Positions 58,770-64,000 of a DNA stretch of 64,000 nucleotides are shown in pieces; position 1 is the stretch's first letter; every line of letters begins with the position of its first letter. Made by a program: the position numbers and the translations under genes. Source of the DNA: DASQMT01 sp963835735 (GTDB taxonomy: Bacteria; Actinomycetota; Thermoleophilia; Solirubrobacterales; Solirubrobacteraceae); contig CAWIGP010000003.1 of NCBI GenBank assembly GCA_963835735.1, positions 310,001-374,000 of the forward strand, read 5' to 3'. The notes under the pieces were generated by a model. That model was given only the letters and a program-made list of their open reading frames with translations, did not search any database and was not told the origin of the DNA.

Positions 58770-59963
58770 CTACCGCGCGCGCTTGAGCGCGAGCACGCGC
58801 GCGGCCGCCTCGCGAACGCGGGCGCGGAACGCCGGTGAGCGCTCCGCGATCTCGGCGAGGTGCTCGTACACCGGCGTGTAGGAGCCGCGGCCGGTCAGCA
58901 GCAGCAGGTCGGCGCCGGCGCGCACCGCGCGCTCGGACACCGTCTCGATCCCGCCGGTCGCGAGCGACGCGCGCGCCTCCATCGAGTCGGTGACGACGAC
59001 GCCGCGGAAGCCCATCTCGCGGCGCAGCAGCTCTCCGATGATCGGCTGGGACTGCGACGCGATGCGGTCGGGGTCGAGCGCCGGATAGAGCGCGTGGCCG
59101 ACCATCACGAGCGGGACGCCGGCCTCGATCGCCGAGGCGAACGGCGGCAGATCGGTCGCCTCCAGCTCGGCGCGCGAGCGCGTGATCGTCGCCGGCCCAT
59201 CGTCGGTGTTCACGGTCGCGCCGCCCAGGCCGGGGAAGTGCTTGGCGGTCGCGGCGACGCCGCCGGCGTTCCAGCCCGTCACGGCGTCCGCCATCGCCTC
59301 GCTCACCGTCTCGGGCGTGCTCGCGAACGCGCGGCCGGCGAGCGCCGCACCGGCCACCGACGGGACGTCGCCGACCGGCGCGAGGCTGACCGTGATCCCG
59401 AGCTGCCGCAGCGCCGCGCCCGCGGCCTCGGCGTCGGTGCGCACGGATCCGGCCGCCTGCTGCTCCGGCGCGGAGGCCGTCGGCGGCGCCCACGGCACGA
59501 TCCGGACTTCGCCGCCCTCCTGGTCGACGGCGACGAGCGGGCGGCCGCCGGCGCGGCGGAGCGCTCCGGTCAGCGTCCGCAGCTGGGAAGCGGAGACGAC
59601 GTTGTCCCGGAACAGGATCGCGCCCGCGGCACGCCGCTCGCGTAGCGCCTCGCGCACGTAATCCGGGGGCGTCGTACCGGCGAAGCGCAGGACGATCAGC
59701 TGCCCGACCTGCTGGCGCAGGGTCAGCGCGTCGACCGGCTGTGCCCGCTCTTCAGGCGGCGCCGGCGTCGCCGTGGCGCCGGGCGCCGCGCGGACCGCGC
59801 CGGGGCCATCGTCCTCGCCGCCCGAGCCGGCGCCGATCGCGAGGCCGAGAGCGAACGCAGCAGCCGCCCCGGCGAGCAGGTTGCGGCGGCGGCGGTTGAT
59901 CAGCGCACGGCGGTCGGGCACGTCGGTCGCCGGCGAGCGTAGTGGGTCCACTGGCGGCGACAC
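58770..59963 (-). CDS. GH3 beta-N-acetylhexosaminidase-like protein, membrane-anchored
   Basis: A 397-residue protein. RRRRNLLAGAAAAFALGLAI (about 24-48) is an N-terminal membrane anchor. The GH3 barrel has LTLRQQVGQLIVLRFAGTTP, GAILFRDNVVSASQLRTLTG, VAVDQEGGEVRIVPWAPP, AATAKHFPGLGGATVNTDDG (the KHFPGLG motif with catalytic His) and VVVTDSMEARA, where Asp is the nucleophile. GH3 NagZ-type enzymes remove N-acetylglucosamine from muropeptides or glycans; Asp-His is their catalytic set. Position at the cell surface suggests wall turnover. GTG 59963. 12 bases from the divergent hydrolase gene. Confidence 0.87.
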   Translation of the reverse strand: MSPPVDPLRSPATDVPDRRALINRRRRNLLAGAAAAFALGLAIGAGSGGEDDGPGAVRAAPGATATPAPPEERAQPVDALTLRQQVGQLIVLRFAGTTPPDYVREALRERRAAGAILFRDNVVSASQLRTLTGALRRAGGRPLVAVDQEGGEVRIVPWAPPTASAPEQQAAGSVRTDAEAAGAALRQLGITVSLAPVGDVPSVAGAALAGRAFASTPETVSEAMADAVTGWNAGGVAATAKHFPGLGGATVNTDDGPATITRSRAELEATDLPPFASAIEAGVPLVMVGHALYPALDPDRIASQSQPIIGELLRREMGFRGVVVTDSMEARASLATGGIETVSERAVRAGADLLLLTGRGSYTPVYEHLAEIAERSPAFRARVREAAARVLALKRAR

Positions 59964-59975
59964 CCGCTAGCCTCG

Positions 59976-60887
59976 ATGCGCATGACGGAGCGCATGGCCA
60001 AGGTAGGCGACCTGGATATCTGCTACGAGACGTTCGGGAGCCCGGACGACCCCGCACTGCTGCTCGTCATGGGGCTGGGCACGCAGATGATCGGCTGGCA
60101 CGAGGGATTCTGCGCGGCGCTGGCCGAGCGCGGGTTCTACGTCATCCGCTACGACAACCGCGACAGCGGGCGCTCGACGCACTTCCGCGGCCACCGGCCG
60201 CCGACGATCAGGCAGCTGCTGCTGCGCGACCGGACGGCCGCCGCATACTCGCTCGCCGACATGGCCGCGGATGGGATCGGCCTCCTCGATGAGCTCGGGA
60301 TCGAGCGCGCCCACGTCGCCGGCGCCTCGATGGGCGGCATGATCGCCCAGACGATGGCCGCCCGCTTCCCGGACCGCGTCGCCTCGCTCGCGTCGATCAT
60401 GTCCAACACCGGCCATCGCTGGAAGGGCACACCGGGCCTGCGCGTCTACCCGGTCCTGATGCGGCGCCCGGCGGACAACCGCGAGGGCGCGATCGAGGAG
60501 ACGGTCTCGACGTTCCGCCTGATCGGCTCGCCCGGCTTCCCGTTCCACGAGGACGAGCTGCGCCGGGTGGCCCAGCTCAGCTACGACCGCGGCTACAACC
60601 CGGGCGGCGCCGCGCGCCAGCTCGCCGCGATCATCGCGGCGGGCGACCGCACCGAGGAGCTGCGTGGCATCACCGCGCCGACCGTCGTGATCCACGGCAC
60701 GCGCGACCGCCTGGTGCGGCCGTCCGGCGGTCGCGAGACCGCGCGCGCGATCCCGGGCGCGCTGCTCGTCGAGATCGCCGGCATGGGCCATGACCTCCCG
60801 CCCGGCGCGTGGGATCGCATCATCGACGCCATCGTGTCGAACATCGAGCGCGCGGACGCGTCCTCCCGGAACGCCGCCGCCGCGTAG
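59976..60887 (+). CDS. Alpha/beta hydrolase
   Basis: A 303-residue hydrolase: LLVMGLGTQMIGWHEGFCAA (oxyanion loop), VIRYDNRDSGRSTHFRG, AHVAGASMGGMIAQTMAARF with the nucleophile Ser in GASMG, then VVIHGTRDRLVRPSGG (Asp) and EIAGMGHDLPPGAWDR (His). Family knowledge: similar to aclacinomycin methylesterase RdmC-like enzymes; acts on esters or epoxides. Substrate unknown. Start ATG 59976; a further ATG at 59982 is possible. The acetyltransferase gene follows after ten bases. Confidence 0.87.
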   Translation: MRMTERMAKVGDLDICYETFGSPDDPALLLVMGLGTQMIGWHEGFCAALAERGFYVIRYDNRDSGRSTHFRGHRPPTIRQLLLRDRTAAAYSLADMAADGIGLLDELGIERAHVAGASMGGMIAQTMAARFPDRVASLASIMSNTGHRWKGTPGLRVYPVLMRRPADNREGAIEETVSTFRLIGSPGFPFHEDELRRVAQLSYDRGYNPGGAARQLAAIIAAGDRTEELRGITAPTVVIHGTRDRLVRPSGGRETARAIPGALLVEIAGMGHDLPPGAWDRIIDAIVSNIERADASSRNAAAA

Positions 60888-60897
60888 CGTTCGGCGC

Positions 60898-61404
60898 GTG
60901 GGCCTCACGATCACGCGCGCGGGCGCCGAGGCGCTCGACCGGTTGCGACCTCTCTGGCTGGAGGTGCACCACCACCACCAGGCCGTCGGCGGGCCGGCGC
61001 TCGGGCCATATGTCGACGACGACACATCGTGGACGGCGTGCCGGGCGACGTACGCGAAGCTCCTGGCCGGCGGCGGGTTCGCGTTCCTGGCCGAGCGCGA
61101 CGGTGAGCTGGTCGGATACGCGCTCGTCGCGGTGATGCCGTCGTCCGAGACGCTCGTCGACGACACCTGGCGGGTGGCTGAGCGCATCGCCGAGATCGAG
61201 ACGGTCAGCGTCGCGCCCGCCGAACGCGGCAACGGAATCGGCTCGGCGCTGCTGGACCGCGTCGACGCCGAGCTCGCCGCGGCCGGGATCGAGGACGTGC
61301 TGATCGGCGCGGTGGTGACGAACTCGGACGCGATCCGCCTGTACGAACGTCGCGGCTTCCGCCCGGCGTGGCTCTACATGACCCGTCTCGCGGGGCGAAC
61401 CTGA
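60898..61404 (+). CDS. GNAT acetyltransferase
   Basis: A 168-residue GNAT protein: LTITRAGAEALDRLRPLWLE, then EVHHHHQAVGGPALGPYVDD, FAFLAERDGELVGYALVAVM, IETVSVAPAERGNGIGSALL (acetyl-CoA loop ERGNGIGS) and AVVTNSDAIRLYERRGFRPA. Family knowledge: acetylates an amine; substrate unknown. The four His in HHHHQ are natural, not a tag. GTG 60898, ten bases after the hydrolase stop, so the two are cotranscribed. Confidence 0.85.
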   Translation: MGLTITRAGAEALDRLRPLWLEVHHHHQAVGGPALGPYVDDDTSWTACRATYAKLLAGGGFAFLAERDGELVGYALVAVMPSSETLVDDTWRVAERIAEIETVSVAPAERGNGIGSALLDRVDAELAAAGIEDVLIGAVVTNSDAIRLYERRGFRPAWLYMTRLAGRT

Positions 61405-61429
61405 ACAGGTACGATCCGGCTGAGGGCCA

Positions 61430-61624
61430 ATGGCTGGCACGGAGCCGATCATCGTCGAGTGCCCGAAGTGCGGCGACCACTTCCAGGACTGGTGGCGTCC
61501 GTGCGCCAACGCCGAGATGGATCCCGAGCTCGCCGACCCCGGCTACCTGGACTGCGCGGCGATCGCGACCTGCCCGCACTGCGGAGCGACGATCCGGCTC
61601 GGCCCGACCTCGACCATCCGGTAA
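61430..61624 (+). CDS. Small zinc-ribbon protein
   Basis: A 64-residue protein, MAGTEPIIVECPKCGDHFQD, with CPKC near residue 11 and CPHC near 48 (ATCPHCGATIRLGPTSTIR). Two CxxC pairs form a probable zinc ribbon. The middle DWWRPCANAEMDPELADPGY has one more Cys. Cytosolic, function unknown. ATG 61430 behind GAGGG. It lies 25 bases after the acetyltransferase. Confidence 0.75.
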   Translation: MAGTEPIIVECPKCGDHFQDWWRPCANAEMDPELADPGYLDCAAIATCPHCGATIRLGPTSTIR

Positions 61625-61658
61625 CGCGGACCGTCGTTGAGCCCGGCTTGAGGGGCGC

Positions 61659-62231
61659 GTGCTTCGCTGGCCCGCGATGCATCGCATCCCGCTGACCCTG
61701 CGCGCGCTCATGTTGCTCCCCCTCTTCGCGCTCGGAGTCGATCACGCGCGCGCCACGATCGCGTGCGGTCCGGGGGGCGAGAGCTGCCTCCAGGCCACCG
61801 GTCACGGATGGCTCGGCGTCGCCGGCGTCGTGCTGCTCGTGCTCTCCGCGGCCGGGCTCGCCGCCACGATCGGCCGGCTCGCCGCCCGGCGCGCGCCGGG
61901 CTTCCTGCGGCTGTGGCTGCTCGGGACTGCCGGCGTGGCCGCGATGTGCGGCGGCCAGGCGCTGCTCGCCGGCGCGCTGGGGCACGGCGCCGCGCTCGGC
62001 GGCGGCTGGATCGAGCTGCTCGCCTTCTGCGCGGTGGCCGGCGCGCTGCTGGCGCTCGCGCTGCGGGTCGCGCCTGCAGCGGTCGCCCTCGTGCGCTCGC
62101 TGCGGCCGGCCGCGCCACGGCCGCGGTTGCTGGCGGCCTCCTCCCTGAGAATCGCTGCGCCGCCGTCGCGCGCGCCCCGCCTGCTGCTCGCGCCGTCGGC
62201 GCCGAGCCGCGGGCCTCCATCGCTGGGCTGA
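61659..62231 (+). CDS. Small multi-helix membrane protein
   Basis: About 190 residues, four membrane helices: TLRALMLLPLFALGVDHARA, WLGVAGVVLLVLSAAGLAAT, LRLWLLGTAGVAAMCGGQAL and WIELLAFCAVAGALLALALR. Two Cys in the first outer loop (IACGPGGESCLQ) could form a disulfide. The C-terminal 60 residues are Arg/Pro-rich. ATG 61677 or GTG 61659. Upstream of dsbA and VKOR on the same strand, 80 bases before; a role in envelope redox is possible but not shown. Confidence 0.65.
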   Translation: MLRWPAMHRIPLTLRALMLLPLFALGVDHARATIACGPGGESCLQATGHGWLGVAGVVLLVLSAAGLAATIGRLAARRAPGFLRLWLLGTAGVAAMCGGQALLAGALGHGAALGGGWIELLAFCAVAGALLALALRVAPAAVALVRSLRPAAPRPRLLAASSLRIAAPPSRAPRLLLAPSAPSRGPPSLG

Positions 62232-62311
62232 CGAGTCACACCCGTCCGCGCGCGCCCGCCGCTTCCGGCCGGCGCCGGCCCATGCCCAGCGTCCTCCCGG
62301 AGGAAACGAAG

Positions 62312-63088
62312 ATGTCCAGCCAGCCCAACCTGACCAAGCGCGAGCTGCGAGAGCGGCGACGCGCCGAGCGCGTCGCCGCAGAGCGCGCCGAATCCGCAGC
62401 CGCGACGCGGCGCAGGCGAACCTGGCGGCTGCTCGCCGCCACCGGCCTCGCAGTCGTCGTCGCCGGCGTCGCCGCGATCGCCTCGTCGTCCGGCGGCGAC
62501 ACCGAGACGCCGGCGGTCCCGCCCACGCAGGCGGCGAGCCTGTTCGACGGGATCGAGGAGCACGGCGGCGTGCTCGGCGACCCCAAGGCGCCGCTGACCC
62601 TGACCGAGTACGTCGACCTCCAGTGCCCGGTCTGCGCGGCCGCCTCGCGCGAGACGCTCCCTGCGCTGGTGCGCGACTACGTGCGCACCGGCAAGGTCAA
62701 GCTCGACGCGCGCACGCTTCACTTCATCGGCCCGGACTCCGAGCGCGCTGCGCGTGTCGCGGCGGGCGCAGCACAGCAGGGGAAGCTCTGGCCGTTCCTC
62801 GAGGCGTTCTACGCCGCTCAGGGCGAGGAGAACTCCGGCTACGTGACCGACGAGTTCCTGCGCTCGGTCGCGCAGGCGTCCGGCGTCGATGCTGACGCGG
62901 CACTGAAGTACGCGGACACGGCCGCCGCGCAGGATCAGCTCAACCGTGCGAACTCCGACGCGCAAGCGCTCGGGGTCGACTCGACGCCGACGTTCACGCT
63001 CGCCCACGGGGACGGCCAGGCGCAGGTGCTCGCAGCCCACGACCCGCAGACGGTGAGCGCGGCGATCGACGCGGAGCAGGCGGGATGA
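62312..63088 (+). CDS. DsbA-like thioredoxin-fold oxidoreductase
   Basis: A 258-residue protein. The N-terminus is charged (TKRELRERRRAERVAAERAE), then the membrane anchor RLLAATGLAVVVAGVAAIA (about 38-57). The thioredoxin part has LTLTEYVDLQCPVCAAASRE with active site CPVC, ERAARVAAGAAQQGKLWPFL and DAQALGVDSTPTFTLAHGDG, where the cis-Pro precedes TF. Family knowledge: introduces disulfides into exported proteins, reoxidised by a membrane partner. That partner is the VKOR gene, which overlaps by four bases (ATGA). ATG 62312 behind GGAGGAAACG. Confidence 0.9.
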   Translation: MSSQPNLTKRELRERRRAERVAAERAESAAATRRRRTWRLLAATGLAVVVAGVAAIASSSGGDTETPAVPPTQAASLFDGIEEHGGVLGDPKAPLTLTEYVDLQCPVCAAASRETLPALVRDYVRTGKVKLDARTLHFIGPDSERAARVAAGAAQQGKLWPFLEAFYAAQGEENSGYVTDEFLRSVAQASGVDADAALKYADTAAAQDQLNRANSDAQALGVDSTPTFTLAHGDGQAQVLAAHDPQTVSAAIDAEQAG

Positions 63089-63558
63089 GCCGCGCCGGCG
63101 CTCTGACGATCCGCGCCGGCGGCGGCGCCGTGGGCGGCGCGCGGGCGCTGCGCATCGCGTCGGCGCTCGTCGCGCTGGCGGGGCTCGCGATCGCCGCGTA
63201 CCTCACCGCGACCCACTACGCCGACGCCGCGCCGGTGTGCGCGGTCGCGCACGGCTGCGCGACCGTGCAGCAGTCGGACTACGCGGAGCTCGCCGGGGTG
63301 CCGGTCGCGCTGCTCGGGCTGGGCGGCTACATCGCGATCCTGGTCTCGCTCGTCCGCGACGGCGAGGCGTGGCGTACCGCCACCGCGTTCCTGGCGCTGG
63401 CCGGGTTCGGCTTCTCGGTCTGGCTGACCTACGTCGAGGTCGTCAAGCTCGACGCGATCTGCATCTGGTGCGTCGGCTCGGCGATCTGCATGACTCTGCT
63501 GGCGGCGCTCTCGGTCGCGCGCGTGCTCAGCGCGCCGCCGCCCGCCCCGCGGGCGTGA
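63085..63558 (+). CDS. Vitamin K epoxide reductase (VKOR) family protein
   Basis: A 157-residue protein with four membrane helices: IASALVALAGLAIAAYLTAT, then Cys pair region PVCAVAHGCATVQQSDYAEL (loop Cys), AGVPVALLGLGGYIAILVSL, TAFLALAGFGFSVWLTYVEV and IWCVGSAICMTLLAALSVAR with the active site CIWC at the quinone. Family knowledge: bacterial VKOR oxidises DsbA and passes electrons to quinone. ATG 63085 overlaps dsbA (ATGA). It replaces DsbB, as usual in actinobacteria. The end overlaps the convergent gene by 32 bases. Confidence 0.9.
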   Translation: MSRAGALTIRAGGGAVGGARALRIASALVALAGLAIAAYLTATHYADAAPVCAVAHGCATVQQSDYAELAGVPVALLGLGGYIAILVSLVRDGEAWRTATAFLALAGFGFSVWLTYVEVVKLDAICIWCVGSAICMTLLAALSVARVLSAPPPAPRA

Positions 63559-63763
63559 GCGTGAGGACGGCCGGGGCGGACGTGCCGCAGATCCCTTCGG
63601 GTCCGCAGTCCGCCTCGGCCGACGACCACACGAGCCCGCGCTTGACGGCCTCGTCGACCGCCCACGTCAGCGCGTCGCGACCCGGGCCGCCGAGCCGGGC
63701 GGCGAGCGCGTCCAGCGTGGCCGGGCCGCCGCGCAGCGCTCGCAGGATGTCGTCCGCGCTCAT
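63527..63763 (-). CDS. Small hypothetical protein, possible winged-helix
   Basis: A 78-residue protein: MSADDILRALRGGPATLDAL, then ARLGGPGRDALTWAVDEAVK, RGLVWSSAEADCGPEGICGT and SAPAVLTLTPAGRAAAR. The pattern looks like a single winged-helix with a wing at TLTPAGR, as in small MarR/PadR-like fragments. Two Cys (DCGPEGIC) may bind metal. ATG 63763; converges with the VKOR gene and is 43 bases from the divergent gene at 63807. Confidence 0.55.
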   Translation of the reverse strand: MSADDILRALRGGPATLDALAARLGGPGRDALTWAVDEAVKRGLVWSSAEADCGPEGICGTSAPAVLTLTPAGRAAAR

Positions 63764-63806
63764 ACGCACCAGTGTGACAACGGCCCCGTCCGGGCGTAGT
63801 ACGGGC

Positions 63807-64000
63807 ATGCGCCGGCTCGCCTTCCTGCTCCCCACCCTGCTCGTGGCCGCTGCGTTCGCCGCCTGCGGCGACGACGCGGATGACGAGGCCGCCGCCCCCT
63901 TCGGCGGTACCGAGCTGCGCGTCGAGGTGACGGAGGCAGCGGGCCAGCCGATCCGGATGACGCTGCGCTGCGGCGCCGACTGCGACATCGCCGCGCTGCG
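63807..64000 (+). CDS. Lipoprotein, partial at the window edge
   Basis: The first 64 codons: MRRLAFLLPTLLVAAAFAAC with Cys as lipidation site, then an acidic linker (GDDADDEAAAPFGG) and TELRVEVTEAAGQPIRMTLR, with Cys in RCGADCD. The beta pattern before the Cys pair reminds me of subtilisin-inhibitor-like proteins, but the domain is cut at 64000. ATG 63807, following ACGGGC. Function cannot be given. Confidence 0.6.
   Translation, partial: MRRLAFLLPTLLVAAAFAACGDDADDEAAAPFGGTELRVEVTEAAGQPIRMTLRCGADCDIAAL

Noticed and set aside
60961..60990. Four consecutive His codons in the acetyltransferase suggested a cloning tag
   Set aside because: They lie inside the domain, flanked by conserved residues, and the surrounding DNA is genomic in character.
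1..64000. CRISPR array, insertion sequence, integrase, prophage or rRNA
   Set aside because: I saw no regularly spaced repeats, no transposase or integrase motifs and no rRNA-like sequence; only short local repeats are present.

Overview
The window is about 64 kb of very GC-rich DNA with dense, short-spaced genes, frequent GTG and TTG starts and many 4-base start/stop overlaps (ATGA, GTGA, TTGA). Gene content suggests an actinobacterium, most likely of the Thermoleophilia/Solirubrobacterales type. The signs are Rex, a potassium-independent proton-pumping pyrophosphatase, a DUF1844 protein, a TylF methyltransferase in a WsaF/Wzm/Wzt glycan cluster, and DsbA with VKOR. The taxonomic call is inference; no rRNA is present.

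Layout. (1) 1-1304: the end of a family 4 uracil-DNA glycosylase interrupted by an intein directly before an Fe-S cluster cysteine. (2) 1.3-7.8 kb: an acetyltransferase, two GT4 glycosyltransferases, a lipoprotein, a secreted glycoside hydrolase, a primary-like sigma factor with a clear promoter and a double-hairpin terminator, and an adhesin-like lipoprotein. (3) 7.85-31.1 kb: a large cell-surface polysaccharide cluster. It holds several GT2/GT4 glycosyltransferases, among them a GT2-WsaF fusion, two sugar epimerases (one CDP-paratose 2-epimerase-like), three methyltransferases including TylF, a flippase-like membrane protein, an ABC exporter pair (Wzt/Wzm type), an O-antigen ligase/polymerase, a membrane glycosyltransferase and a large secreted protein. 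This tract is full of one-base indels that break nearly every gene while codon pattern and motifs stay intact. I read it mainly as uncorrected sequence error, not decay, and give whole-gene spans. (4) 31.3-39.6 kb: an LPXTG protein, then tsaE-tsaB-rimI-tsaD (tRNA t6A synthesis) overlapping end to end, a membrane-anchored subtilisin-like protein that has lost its catalytic residues, a glutaredoxin, the redox repressor Rex, a YbdK-type carboxylate-amine ligase and a DUF1844 protein. (5) 39.7-48 kb: hppA, a stress-protein-like gene, an isoprenylcysteine-methyltransferase-like gene, two APC permeases with universal-stress-like tails, a 55-residue membrane protein and two TrkA/RCK proteins. (6) 48-53.3 kb: DUF2294 and Crp/Fnr genes, tRNA-Gln(CTG), a divergent SnoaL-like/XRE pair, a cupredoxin fragment, a lone DppB-type permease and a SIMPL-domain protein. 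(7) 53.3-64 kb: a heterodimeric ABC exporter with one degenerate ATP site, small conserved genes, a secreted DUF11-type protein, a GH3 hexosaminidase, an alpha/beta hydrolase, an acetyltransferase, a zinc-ribbon protein, a four-helix membrane protein, DsbA-VKOR, and the start of a lipoprotein at the window edge.

How the parts work together. Region 3 should build, methylate, export and attach a surface glycan. Regions 4 and 5 combine essential tRNA modification with redox sensing (glutaredoxin, Rex) and ion/proton homeostasis. A TGAA-N4-TTCA palindrome directly upstream of hppA hints that Rex may control the pyrophosphatase. Region 7 ends with a disulfide-forming module for exported proteins.
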